From Piper betle (taxonomy: Eukaryota; Streptophyta; Magnoliopsida; Piperales; Piperaceae), in contig JAURVB010013502.1 in assembly GCA_033002965.1 (NCBI GenBank), positions 80,044-144,043 of the forward strand: a stretch of 64,000 nt of DNA, in the 5' to 3' direction. Shown in pieces: positions 37,514-50,200 of the stretch. How positions within the stretch are numbered: the first letter of the stretch is position 1; each line of letters begins with the position of its first letter. The translations under genes and the position numbers were made by a program. The notes under the pieces were generated by a model. That model worked only from the letters and a program-made list of their open reading frames with translations. It was not told where the DNA came from and searched no databases.

Positions 37514-38907
37514 AGAGAAATGACAAAGAAATTCACCCCTAGCTAGAGGCTGTCGGAACTGGGTGCCTCCAATTAAATCCCGCTAGAGGCAACCAAATCT
37601 CACTTAAAAAAAGGATAGACAGGAATGGCTACCACCGACCAGAATTCAGCATTTCTACCCGGATCCAGCCAAGGGGGTAAATCGAGCTGCCTACATCCCA
37701 ATCTAACCAGATTTTGCATCCTTGGCGGATTCCGGCCGGATTCCATGAAAGCTACAAGTTTTGGCTGAATCTGACCACTAGAGGCAAAGGTGGATGGTTT
37801 TTTTTAGAATGTTTTAATATAAGTTGTCCTTCTGATCTGAAGATCCACATTGAGTTATACATAAAAATCTTTTCTTACACCAAGCTCAAGCGTTTAGGAC
37901 TAATGTCAAAATGTCAAAATTAGATAATACATTGGGGCACAAGTTTTTTTAAGCTTATTCTCACTTAAAGCATGCTTTCACCGATAAACTTTTTGTGGTG
38001 GAGAGTGTCCATCATATTTTGAATTCTAACCTATTATTTATAGGGTTAAAATACACCTGATTAGTACAGTGGAGAAATATGTCAAACTTTAATTGATATT
38101 AGCCAAAGACCAGCACAATGAACGAGGTATGTTTGAATTTCATATATATTAATGGAAAATAAAATTAAATTATACAAATTAATTAAATGATCAACTATTA
38201 TTTCTAAATAAAAATAGTGAATATCTATTTCGCTTTGAAAAAATATCTATTTTAAATTTAGAATACAATGGTTGCAAAAAATATCAAAAATTGTTGAGAA
38301 AATATGATATTTAAAATAAGTAAAAATCCTAATTGAGTACTTATTACTAAGTTTAAATTTTAATCGGAGTAATATTTTAAATATTCAAATAGAATATGTT
38401 CAATTTCTTAGGTTTTCTAATTTGGTTAGCATTATACTCCAAGATTTATCCCAGCAATAAAAAATAAATAAGTAGAAATCCTAAATTATGTAGGTATTTA
38501 TAGGCCTACAAGCGTTAAAATTGTGTGAACATTAGAAATTAAGTAAGTAATACAAGTAAAATTTTAAATATTTAATTGAATTTATTAATTTTTAAGATTT
38601 TCAATTTGGGAACCTCAATATTTTCTAATAATAAGCTAATTAAAAATCTAAACTTACTCTTTATTAATAAAAGAGAACTAAAAGTTACACTATGATAAAA
38701 AGTAGGAAATTCAACAATAACAAAAATAAAAGGTAAATAAAACTATTATATTTTATCTGCTCAATCAAATTCAGTGTCTTTTAAAATTAGTTTTTTTAAA
38801 GATATAGTCTCTCTTTATTTAATAATAAAATCTATATATAAAATTTGAGTCTATTTGTAAAATTTTAATCTATCCTTAAATGATTTAACATCTTGCTAAA
38901 TCTATAA

Positions 38908-38943
<36 letters not shown>

Positions 38944-39117
38944 TTTGTATAGTTATTATGGAATCATAATAAAAAACAGGCAATCACTCGTCATTAGTTA
39001 AAAAACTTAGAAGTACCTATATGACTAATATTAAATTTAGCTTGTATAAGAGTATTAGCGCAACTGAGGCTAATTATCCCTTTTATTTAAAGTAGTTACT
39101 TTTGAGAAAGAGCCGTT
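36599..39117. other. AT-rich gene-free spacer
   Basis: No gene can be supported. 37471-37511 is a TA microsatellite. 37520-37790 is a moderately GC region without a conserved frame. 38140-38760 is AT-rich and shares words (attatttctaaataaaaa, gagaatat) with 49500-49800, suggesting two aged copies of one element. 38909-38941 is an (AAT)n run. Confidence 0.4.
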
Positions 39118-39960
39118 GGTACACAGCAAATATCACTTATCCCCAAGTCTAAACAAATTCATCACTTAGCACTCAACTAAGTCAAATCATCACTTAACCT
39201 TTCTCATATTAAAAATACATCACTTAACCTCCTTGAAAACTATCACTTGCAAACAATCGGTGGTAAGTGCTTATGTGGAAAACTTACAACCGGTTATTAG
39301 AGACGTGCAAATGTCACATTAAAAAATAAATTTAATTAATATTAAATTTAATTAAAATAAATAAAAATATAACATAAGAACATATAAATAAATAAAATTT
39401 GGCATAAATAATAAAATATATTATTTTATCTAATTTTTTACCCATATGTGAAAATGATAATAAAAAATATTTCATATCACACATGGGTTAAAAATGACTA
39501 TAATAATAATTAAATAAACTAATAATTTATTTATTTGTTATATATTCTATTTTAGTACATTTATTTGTTTTATATTTTTACTAAATTTTAATTAATTTAT
39601 GACTATTTCTGTTATGACACTTCCACATCATTCATTAATCAATTATAAATTTGTCATGTCATTACTTATGGGTGATTGTCTAGTAATGTTTTGTTTTATA
39701 TTTTTACTAAATTTTAATTAATTTATGACAATTTCTGTTATGACACTGCCACATCATTCATTAATCAATTGTAAATTTGTCATGTCATTACTTATTGGTG
39801 ATTGTCTAATAATGTTTTTTTTTAAATAAAAATAATGTTCGTTTTGAGAGGACTTAAGTGACGATTTTTGAAATGAGAGGGACAGAGTGATAAGTTGACT
39901 TAATCTTAGGGCTAATTGATAAGTTAATTTAGGCCAGAAATTAATTAATATGTCTCCCTT
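39118..39960. mobile_element. Possible non-autonomous TIR element with 126-bp tandem duplication
   Basis: The left part has repeated tcacttanc words (39137, 39170, 39192, 39230). The right part has their complements (taagtgacg, gataagttga, gataagttaa at about 39855-39920). This is the subterminal arrangement seen in some MULE or hAT derivatives. Inside, a 126-bp unit (tgttttatatttttactaaa ... tctagtaatg) is duplicated in tandem at 39564-39689 and 39690-39815 with few differences. Exact ends and a target duplication were not found. Confidence 0.4.
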
Positions 39961-40690
39961 ATTAGATGAGTAGCTGTCATCCGACTCCTGACGAGTCCAA
40001 ATGTCCATGTTGACGTTGGACCAGCAAAAAGACTGAAACGGTACCAGAACAAGAAAAAAGTAGCGCTTAAATGCAAGGGAATATGCGTTAAAGCTCGCCT
40101 AGTTGCTAATCTCTGGTACCCCGTGGTTGAATTTATTGATCACGCATGTACGCAGTGAATGAACTAATCATGTCCGGATCATAATTTTGGATTGTAAAGC
40201 CGTAAAGGGGACATGGACCTAATGCAGAACAAGATTGCAGCATTCACGGTTTACACATAATGCTGCAACCATCGTGCCTTAATTTAAACATGCCGCATGG
40301 TACACCTTTGATGTGAACGCCGCAACTACATTCATGCATGTGCCTTGGGCTCTTAATTGTTGTGTACATAATATACATCATTGCTATAGCGTATATTTTG
40401 GGTAATACGTAAAAATGTAAATAACAATAAAAATATCATTCAATTTTTTGATAACATAATGGGACAACTTATATATCTTATAAACAGTTTGGAATATATA
40501 AATTCTTTAAAGTGTGGCAAAATTATACCCGGAAATTATTTGTAAAATTTAATATGAATTTGAGCTTTTTATTATTAAAGAGATGATGTTTTTTAATATT
40601 ATCTGGTGGAAAACCCGTGACTCGAATTAGAGTTTTATATTAGTAAACCAATCAGTTTAACTATTGATTCGAATTATTTTTTCATATTAC
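39961..40690. other. Spacer with a partial R1 start
   Basis: 39961-40605 holds no gene I can support. At 40606-40690 an R1-like start (tggaaaacccgtgactcgaa) occurs immediately before another R1 start at 40691. It may be the beginning of the element whose remainder appears after 43670. Confidence 0.4.
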
Positions 40691-43670
40691 CCAGTGTAAA
40701 ACTTGTAACTTGAGTCAGAGTTTTACATTAGCGAACCAGTCACTTTAACCATCAATTCGAATCGGGCCAATTTTAGAATATGTTTGTTGAGCTAAAGCCA
40801 GTCATGTGTTATAAGCAATTAGAGGTCAAGTGTACCAGAGCATATGATGTTAACTTCAGAAAAATAAAAAAAGAGTTATCAGAGTTTACAATGGTGTGCT
40901 ATTTATTTTTTTATATATATTAATTTAATCGTAGAATTATTTCTAGGCCGAATAACGCATTTGGACGAATTAGAAGACACTTTGGGTGGGCTATTAGCTA
41001 TAGAACCTGTGATTTTGATGTAATTAAGTGTATCATAATTTATGGTATTTTTCTATATTTTTGTAGAGTTTTTTAGAATTTATTAAGAGTTAGTTATTAT
41101 TTTTGACCTGAGTTATTGTCAAGTCAAATTTTATTTATGAAATTGCCACCGTCCTATTCGAACCTCCCTAACGTTCCCTTCTCTCACTGTCCCTGACCCT
41201 ATCGCCGCTACTGCTAGGCCGCCGATCGACGCCACCGACCTCCGTCGAACCATTGTCAGGTCGTTCCCTGTCTTCCTGGCTATTGCCCAGCCTCCAAATC
41301 ATAATAACCGAATCAGTTTCATGCTTGGTTTCATGCTCGGGAATAGAACCGAAATGTCACTGGTCCCAGTTGGGTCGGCTAACCTATTTCGTGCGAATCT
41401 ACTCTCAGGGTCTCAAGATGAAAGATGTCAATCGCTTTACATGTATGAATGGACAAAAACCCTAACATGCTACTAGAAGGATGATATGACAAACAATTTA
41501 CATGCCAAAATAACTACAATAACATCCATAAAATTCGTAAAATAAAACAGATTGAGTCTCCCCTAAAAGTGTAATTAAGGACCACCCTGTCAAATTAACA
41601 TGCATAAACATATATACATATATCACGCTTTGACATTCACACAAAATTCTAATTTACTACATAAATTATTCTAAATCTTAGGTCTTGACCCATCTATGCA
41701 TTCTATTCACTTTTCACATCCAACTCTGGGCCTTACTTGTTGTACATATTCAATATCTAACAATATTACTAAAACATATGTATTCAAATGTCACAATTAG
41801 AAATTCTCCTACTGAAATGAGTATTAGTTGTTCAAAATATAACTAGTATTAAACTGGCTATGAGAGCTAACTATAATATGAAGAAAAACATTTGTATACT
41901 TCACCAAAATTCTCTAAAGGGCACTTATTAACGAGCCACCAGCCTGCATACCCAGTAGCATCCCGAACTGACTACTCTATTGATGTTGATGCCTCTCTTG
42001 ACATTTTTTCATTTCATTTTCTGGTCCCTCGGGACTATTACTATATCCTAAGCCTTTTCCTTTCCTTCATAATTCTCTTGGCCTAGAGCACGAAGACCGA
42101 GTACTCTCAGGCAGTTGGCTTTAGTATCCCTTGAACTACAAGTTCAGTCATGCACTGTACTAAACAGTACCCGTAAGCCTCTACATTCTCTGGGTTGAGT
42201 TGATGCATCATTCAGTTAGTGGGCGTTAGCTTCTAGATTTGATGTATAGGTATGGAGTAGGAGCTCGCTGCCTAGGCGCGAGGACACGCTTAAAGTTTCT
42301 ACCAGGTCCATTTAGTACTCATCTTTATTTTATAGTCTATTCTATTATATGTTTATTTTAATGCATGTAGATGGGTTAAGTGGCATTTTATCGGATCTCA
42401 CTTAACTCGGGCAATTTAGTCAAATAGTTTTCCTGATTAATAACCTTCGAGAATGATTTCGAAAATAAGATCCACTACAAGTTGCCTTTGGGCCTATTCT
42501 ATGAATTCCTTCTTAGACCTATATATATATAATTTTATCGAGTTTTCAGTGAGACGAGAGACGGTTAAAACCAACTTGTACTTACTATGAGCAGATGCAC
42601 GTGATAGTCAAAGTGGGCTTTGGATTAGTGAGCAGATTGTTCTATTTCTGAAGGATTCTGATCAACTTCGCGTTTGAGTTCCTCATACTTGGAGAACGTG
42701 GAGGTTTATACAATGCACATTTGGACTTGTGTTTCAAAGGGTACTAAAGGCGACTGCCTGAGAGTACTCGACCTTCATGCTCAAGGCCAAGAGAATTATG
42801 AAAGAAAGGAGAGGGCTTAGGATATACTTGTAGTCCTGATGGACCAGAGAAAAATGAAATGAGAATAATGCCAAAAGCAGCATCGGCAAAGTAGACATTT
42901 CGGGATGCTGCAGGGTTTGCAGCCCAGTGGCTCCTCGTAGGTGCCCTTCAGAGAGTTTAAGAGAAGTATACGAGTGTTTTCTTTATGTGAGAGTTTTCTC
43001 TCATAGCCAGTTTGTTATAGTTATATTTTGGACTAGTAACGCTGGTTATTGACGTGTTTTGATACTATATTTAGGTGATAATCATGAGTTGGATGTGCTA
43101 GCCTAGACGGAGGAGCAATGATATCGCTTGCACACAGATGTCAGCCAATAGAGTGGTTAATATTTTGTTTATGATGTTATCATATTGAGAATGATGTGAT
43201 TAAATGCTAAGACATGGTGATATGATGTGATTAAATGCTAAGACATGATGATATGATGTGAAATATTAATAGACTGCACAGGTGGGTTGAAACCCAAGAT
43301 TTAAAGTGATTGATACAGTATAGATTAGAATTCTGTGTGAATGCAAATATTTGATATATGCATATATGTTTTTATATAGTATTTTGACAGAGTGGTCCCT
43401 AATTACACTTTTAGGGAGACTCTGTCCGTTTTATTCTTAGAATTTTTATTGATTTATCATAATTGTTGTTGGTGTGTAAATTAGTTTGCATGTTATCCAT
43501 ATAGTATCATGTTAGGATTTTGTGCATTCATCCATGTATGGCGGGTCGTATCTTCATCTTAAGACGCCAAGATTAGATCCTCACGAGTTGGGTTTGTGTT
43601 AGCCGACCTAACCGGGGCTTGTGACATGCCGGTTCAATTCATGAGTGTGAACCGGATTTAGGGTGTTACA
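40691..43670 (+). mobile_element. R1 element G
   Basis: It starts tgtaaaacttgtaacttgag at 40691 and ends ggatttagggtgttaca at 43670. The R1 order is intact in 42191-43670: a tctaccaggtcc word, a gattaataacc segment, the catgagtgtgaaccgg end. A GC-rich block lies at 41145-41290. 41298-42190 is an inverted R1 fragment inserted or rearranged inside. Total length is 2.98 kb, similar to copy I. Confidence 0.6.
41298..42190 (-). mobile_element. Inverted R1 fragment inside element G
   Basis: The segment reads R1 in the opposite orientation to its surroundings: gaatagaaccgaaatgtcac, then tcggctaacc, then aaaaaccctaacatgctact, then gagtactctcaggcag and gtacccgtaagcctctac. These are complements of the end and middle of other R1 copies. 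It sits exactly where continuous R1 would be expected in G. Confidence 0.6.
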
Positions 43671-44471
43671 TGTCGAGAGGTGGATTTATCGTATCCCACT
43701 CTCCACGGGTCATTTCGTCAATTGTATTTTCAGATTAATAACCCTAAAAAATGAGATCCATTGAGTTTGTTTTAAAAATTCAAATATAAATTATGATGTC
43801 TTCAGGCCTACTATATTATAATCCCTACCTATATATATATATATATATGGGAAAAAGGTCCTTGTGATGTAGCACAACCAACATGGTTGTGCTGCATTTT
43901 TCCCCAACCGTTGGATCGCAATCCAATGGCTAGAAAATAACCAACACCCCCCTCCCCCTTCCCCTTCCCCAGCCAACTACGGCGGGGCCATACTGGTGGC
44001 AATGATACTAGTGGCGAGGGCTATGGTGGCGGAGGGGATTGCTACGACGGTGGGTGGGGAGTTGCAGCGGTGGTAAGGAGGAGGGGTCGCAGTGGCAGGA
44101 GTTGGCAAGGAAGAGGGGTCGCAGTGGCGAGCGGGGGTAGAGGGGCTACGGCGCACTAGACCACGGTGGCGGCAACGAGGCTGCGCCAGCAAGGACTCAG
44201 AAACATGCGATGGCAGCTTTGCTACAACCATGGACGGCTAGTCGCGGAAGCGCGTGGTGGCAGAGGAGCCACGGTAGCTCGAGGTGGTAGGGGAGCCGCG
44301 GCAGCGGTGGCAAGGATGCGGCACTTGGATGTACTGCACGGCGACCCCAGGCACATGTCATCCAGGCCCAGGGAAGAGTCCGGAAGGCAGCGGGTGGCCG
44401 ACAGCGAGGTCTCCGACGGTGGGGTGGTGTGGCAAAACAGAGGGGGGGATAGGAAAGGTGATGATAATTTT

Positions 44472-44725
44472 GTAATAAAAACTTGACTCACTCTTGACTT
44501 AATCAATATTACGAAATAAATTAAAAAAATAAATAAAATAATTTCTTAATAAAAACTTGACTTGCTCCTAAATCGAGTCAATATTAAGAAATAAATTAAA
44601 AAATAAATAAAATAATTTCGTAATAAAAACTTGACACGCTCCCAACTCGAATCAATATTAAGAAATAAATTTTAAAAATAAATAAAATAATTTTGTAATA
44701 AAAACTTGATTCACTCCTGACTCGA
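44472..44725. repeat. 74-bp tandem repeat, ~3.5 copies
   Basis: The phrase taataaaaacttga recurs at 44473, 44547, 44621 and 44696. Each is followed by a cgagtcaatatta word and an aaataaataaaataat tail. The period is 74-75 bp. Further copies, some inverted, flank the palindromes at 44850-45270. Confidence 0.85.
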
Positions 44726-44849
44726 GGCGGCGAGTCATGGCTCCAGCTCGAAACTTGGACACTGCCCATCTTTGTTGGGTGGGGAGAAACTTGACTCGCT
44801 CGATGAGCAAGAAAACAGAGTTAGTGAAGGAAAATGAAACGATGGAAAT

Positions 44850-45275
44850 TTTGTAATAAAAACTTGACTCGCTCTTGGCTCGAGTCAATATTACGAAATA
44901 TATCCCAAAAAATATAAAATACAATAAAATGCCATAAAATAAAATAATCAAGTTCTAATGGATTATTTTATTAATGGTATTTTACTCTATTTTTTCATAT
45001 TTTTAGAGATGTATTTCGTAATATTGACTCGAGTTAGGAAGGAAATGAGCAAAGGTAGTTTCATAATAAAAACTTGATCGGTCTTGACACGAGTCAATAT
45101 TACTGAAATAGATCCCCAAAAATATAATAAAATATTATAAAATAAAATAATCAAGTTATAATGGATTGCTTGATTTTATGATATTTTATTCTATTTTTGC
45201 ATATTTTTCGAGATGTATTTTATAATATTGACTCGAGTCAGGAGCAAATCAAGTTTTTATTATAAAACTACCCCC
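44850..45275. repeat. Two AT-rich palindromes built from the 74-bp repeat motif
   Basis: At about 44853-45025, gtaataaaaacttgactcgc and a cgagtcaatattacgaaata stretch are mirrored by tatttcgtaatattgactcg, centred near 44950. At about 45060-45270, ataataaaaacttgatcgg is mirrored by atcaagtttttattataa, centred near 45165. Each could fold into an inverted repeat of MITE type. Confidence 0.7.
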
Positions 45276-45336
45276 TCACCTAAACTCATTCTTCTCCCGA
45301 CCCTCCTCTGTTTCCCGCTTCCTCCGTTCCTGCTTC

Positions 45337-45893
45337 CTATGTTTCCTCTATTTTGTAAGAATTATCCCCGTGAACCATCCACCCAAGAGCTTCATTTTGA
45401 TGTAGGAAGAGGTTGAAGGTGATGACATCTTTGGGCTCGACAGCGACCAAGTTCTTGCCTTTCGTGTCCGGGCCAGTCCCCACCGCGCCAAATATATCAT
45501 CAATTGTGTTGTCCAACATGCTCAGATTGGCGTCCCGAATGACAATCGCCTCGGAGAGGGCAAACCTCCAATCAAAGGAGGAGTATAACTGCAGGCTGTC
45601 GTCTGCGACGGCTTTGCGAACATCGTCGATGTAGTTGAAGAAGGAAAAGATGTGAACTTAGTAGGGCAAGCGGCAGGCGGAGCGGCTTGGTGGGGGCTTG
45701 GGGACGATACCCTCGACAACGGTGAGGCCGGCGTTGAGGACCGGGGCGAGGATGGCGGTGACTTCGGCGATGAAGAATCCGACGAGGAAGGTCTCCGAGG
45801 ATGAGTCTGGCAAGGGGAGAGCGACAACGGCGATCAGTTGGGCGATGAAGAAGATGCGGTAGGAGGGCAGAAGAGGAAGGGGAGAGGGGGTTT
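45337..45893 (-). pseudogene. Captured gene-like fragment of unknown origin
   Basis: On the minus strand one frame stays open for about 185 codons with a single internal TAA. It begins near LLPSYRIFFIAQLIAVV (45870) and continues FLVGFFIAEVTAILAPVLNA, a TVVEGIVPKPPP stretch, then the stop. It resumes VHIFSFFNYIDDVRKAVADD, a DWRFALSEAIVIRDANLS stretch and DDIFGAVGTGPDTKGKNL, ending at a TAG. The codon use (high GC at third positions) differs sharply from the AT-rich element around it. The first part is hydrophobic. I do not recognise the family. The block lies entirely inside the TIR element, which suggests capture of exons from a host gene. No start codon or promoter is evident. Confidence 0.5.
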
Positions 45894-45981
45894 AATTTAA
45901 TCCCAGCCATTGGAATAAATCCAAGGGCTGGAAAAATGTAGCACAGCCAAGATGGCTGTGTTGCATTATAGTCACCTGGTC

Positions 45982-45985
<4 letters not shown>

Positions 45986-46054
<69 letters not shown>
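45986..46054. repeat. (CT)n-(AT)n microsatellite
   Basis: A CT run is followed directly by a long TA run at the right edge of the TIR element. It obscures the transposon boundary. Confidence 0.9.
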
Positions 46055-46057
<3 letters not shown>

Positions 46058-47204
46058 TTTCAATTTCTCAGTGAGATGTGAGACAAGGGGAAAGCTAACT
46101 TGCACATACCATGAGAAGGGTGGACACACCAGTTAAAGCGGGCTCTAGATTGGTGAGCAGGGGTATTTCATTCCCAAGGGATCCTAACAACTCCACATTT
46201 TGAGCTCCTCAAACCCAGAGAAGTGTGAAGAATTACGAGTACTACAATACAATGCATGTCTAGACGTGTAGATTTAACGGGTATTTCCCTGAGAATATTC
46301 GACCTCGGTGCTCAGGGCCAGGAGTTATATGGAGGATATAGAGGGCTTTAGTATAATGGATTTTTCGACTGTGGGCTAGTATGAAAATACCAAGAGAGAC
46401 ATATGTCCAGTCAAAATGGGACGCTGTTTAAGCCAAGGCTTATAACTCCTGATTAGTGCCCTTATGAGTAATTGTAATGTAGAAGAATATGTAATTGATT
46501 TAATTAACATGAGAGTTGTCTCTCATGTGCCAATTTGATTATTTAGTTATTTATAGACCAGTAAGACTCACTATTGACTTTTCCGTATTATATATGTAGG
46601 TGAGAACCTAAATGACTGAGCATTGTCAAGACCACAGAGGAGCAGCAATGCAACATGCTCACCTGTACCTGCCGAGATGGAATGAAAATATGATGTGATG
46701 AACTGCTATGAATTATTGTGGATAAAATATTATAATGTCTTATTGCAAGAAATGTTTTAGTGAAATAATGATATGATTTGTGTGTGATGGTTAATATGAA
46801 TAGAATTGAACAAGCTGAGTAAATGAGATTAAGACCCCACTCAGAAAGATAAAGTCTATCATGACGTGAATGTTGTGTGAAAATACAATGTTTTAAGTTT
46901 TTATCATTACATATATAATATCCTATTGTTGTTGATAGGGTGGTCTTTATTGCACTTTTAAGGGAGACTATCTGTTTTGTTAAAAAAAAATTTTAAAATT
47001 TTTGATGGGTTTTCTTTATTTTGAATGTGGATTGTATATCATATTATTCATTTAAAACAATATTAGGGCCTAAATATCTCATATATACATTGAATGTTTG
47101 CATCACCATTTTGAAACGGGTTAGCTAGACCAAGTTAATTAGATTAGTAAATAATTTAGTCACCCGGAAATTTTCGATTCAGTTGGTGTTAAACCTAGTG
47201 GTGG

Positions 47205-50200
47205 AAGAGTCAAAGTTTTTTACAAGAAGCTTTCAATAATAGCGAGACTACTCTCTAGTTAAAAAATTAACCAAACTCATATTAATTTGAATTTAAAAAT
47301 AAAAAAGTAATCTTTAAAAAACATGGTCGACCATCAACATTTTGGGGGTGGACAGGTCTTGTTGCCCTCGGCCCCTAGTCAGCTAGATCTAGTAGCCCAG
47401 AGTGACCCGGTTATTTTTTTTAAATACTGAACTCAGTCCTCAATTAAGTAGGATATTTTTAAAAATTCAAATATTCACTATTTTTTTATAATTAATCCTT
47501 ATTTTCCAATCACCAAGAACAAATAAAATATCCAATTTTTTTGTTAGTAAAAAGGTCTATGAATTTATCTAAAATAATTTCAAAAAGTTAAAAAAAGTAT
47601 ATATTGAAGAGTTGTTTATTTTATTGTATTAAGTAGACTTCTAATTATTTTTATGCGTGCACCACCATAATTCTTCTAAGACATTGATTAATTTAAAATT
47701 GGAATGTGCCCATTATAGACTCGAGTTTTGATTTAATCACAATTGCAGAGATTATTTTTTAAAAAATCTCAAACAACGTATTATGTATATAATGATTTAC
47801 ATCCTTTGATATGAAATACCTAATTGAATGGTGAACTAAGCTTCATGCATATATGAAATCTGTGAAAACGAGTCTAGGGCTTTACTCCAAAATTAATAGT
47901 TATTTTAAAAGATCTAAGAACCTACATTTATATTAGTCACTACTACCTTCTCTCCTTAGGGATATGAGACTGTACTCAATATTCTCTCGCATGTACAAAC
48001 AGTATCAGGCTTTACACATGAGCCACTCATACGTTGTCGTTTGACTACATCAACATCACATTGGGCTTGCCATGTGCCAACTTAGATACTATGTAAAAAT
48101 GAGTCCACAAGTTTTACTAAAAAATAACTAACTACTTTAAAAGGCCTAAGAACCTACAGTTATATTATTCTGTCCATGAATGACAAGCCTAATGTGATGC
48201 AGACTTGATTATGCAACTATGCTTGAGTGGTTCACGTGCAAAGCCTAATAGTGCTTGCACGTGCAAAGTATAGTTCCACAATTAAGAGAAAGAGTAGTGA
48301 CTAATTTAAATGTAAGTTCTTAGGTTTTCAAAAATGACTAGTTATTTTAGAACGAAGCTAATACACTCTTTCTCACAAAATCAAACAAATTACCTCACTC
48401 TTTACACAGAGTACTTTCATAATTTCACATTTGACCTCCACATAAATTTCTTAAACAAATAACATTTTATTGTGTGCCTATGACTCCAAATGTAATATAA
48501 TTGTAAGTACTAACATTTTAGTGAAAAAGCCTTCAACAATGGTTAAACATAAATAACTCTCCCTTAACAACGATAACAAAAAAATATACACCATAATCAT
48601 GTACGTTACACGGACATGAAAAAACGCTACTTTGAGCAGAATTGTACTTCACCAGCCCTGAATAAGCATTAAAAACACAAGCAGTGTATATTTCAAATAT
48701 GAGAAGATATATTTTAAAAAAAAAACTATAGTTTTAGTATATAATTATTTGAGAATCTACAAGTAAGTAATGCTAAATCAAGCCAAGTAATAATTTTTAT
48801 CATATAAATAAATTTAATATAATTATGTTGTGGTAGGTCTTTATTAAATTTTATAATAATATCTAACAAATTTCGTGTAGCGCGTAGATTTTTAGTAAAT
48901 TTTATAGGAACTTCATATCACACAGGTTTATGTCTAGTTGGCTATAAACTTATTATAACAAAGAGCAACACAGACACACAATTAAATGATTCTCCATCTT
49001 GTATAAAAAACCAGCTGAAGACCTGTGCGGGCAAATTGTAATTTATTAATAATACATGCCAATAAGTATAAAATTAATTGAACTTTTTACTAGAAAGGAA
49101 GAGTATATTTTTTATAATACCTGTATGTAGAAAAATCAAGCATAGTTACTGAAAAAAATGGAAAAATTATGAATTGTCTTAAATACCCCAAGAGAGACTA
49201 AAATATTTTGAAAAGAATTTAACTCTTTGCAGCCCCGGACAGCAAGTTCCAACTGCCCAAGGACCGGGGGCGGGCCCCTTTGCTACAAGTGGCCTAGCCA
49301 CTATGGCCTTCGGGCGGCCAAATCTGGCTGGCCGATGTCAGCCATGGCCATTGGCTGACTGTAGCTCTTTAAATTTGTATTTTTAAAACTAGAGAGTTGT
49401 TTTATCATTATTAAAAAATTTCCCTTTTTTCCAGTATTAAGTGTAATTTTTCGCCACCGGATAATATAAAAAAATATTCCCTATTTTCTTGTAAAAGTCT
49501 CAAATTAATTGTAAGAAACATGATAATTATTGTTTCTAAATAAAAAAGAGAATATATATTTAACTTTAACAAAAAAATTGTTTTTATAATACAACGGCGG
49601 TAAACAAATTATTACAAGTAATTTTAATTTTATGTTAAAAATAAGTAATAATCATAATTGTGTAGGTCTTAATATGTAAAAAATAATAAATTTAATAATT
49701 AAATAGAATTTATCATATTTTTTTAGAGTTTTAATTCAAATAGAATTATACTCTTAAGCTTTTCTTAAGAATAAATAACAATAATATTTTTTAAAAAATA
49801 AACTAAATTTTGTAAGAATTCTAAAATATATATGCATTATTGAATAACGAAATTTAATTTAAGTTGAATGATTGTAAATATTAAGGTAAAATTTATCAAT
49901 TTTTAGAAATTTTAATTTCACACAAATTAAATATACTAAAAATTTTTAATAATAAATAATAATAATAATAATAATGATAATTTTAGATTAAGTAAATATT
50001 TATGGGTTTAAAGAGTCATTGTTGGTCGGACTCAACGACTTAGAAAGGCTGAAGCAGGGCGGGTTTGAAATTTCCATCGACTCAAGCCACTAGCCGAGAT
50101 TAACAACCCGGTCTATGAGCCAGTTCAGACTTTCAATAGAAAAATAAACTGTTTCTTTATCCGGGAATGGGAGAGGTGGCCCGTGGAGCTTTGCATACTT

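Larger units (their letters stand above)
43857..45982. mobile_element. Non-autonomous TIR transposon carrying gene-like cargo
   Basis: The left end reads ggtccttgtgatgtagcac and continues into gtgctgcatttttcc...ccgttgga. The right end, reverse-complemented, reads ggaccaggtgactataatgc and continues into gtgctacatttttcc...cccttgga. The inverted repeats are about 80-90 bp and imperfect. Each contains a small palindrome (gcacaaccaacatggttgtgc is the left one). The element sits between TA and CT/TA simple repeats, so the target duplication is obscured. Inside are a GC-rich block (43935-44450), 74-bp tandem repeats, AT-rich palindromes and a coding-like block (45337-45893). There is no transposase. 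The architecture resembles Pack-type Mutator elements. Confidence 0.7.
43671..47204 (+). mobile_element. R1 fragment H, split by a TIR element
   Basis: R1 sequence resumes mid-unit at 43671 (gattaataaccc at 43734, aggcctactatattataatcc at 43804). It is cut by the TIR element and continues from about 46055 (ctcagtgagatgtgagacaa) to a degraded end near ggtgttaaacc (47194-47204). The start of the unit is not adjacent and may be the piece at 40606-40690. Confidence 0.5.

Noticed and set aside
43977..44506. Overlapping frames on both strands in the GC-rich part of the TIR element
   Set aside because: Both strands and several frames are open through simple ggtggc-type repeats; none shows a domain.
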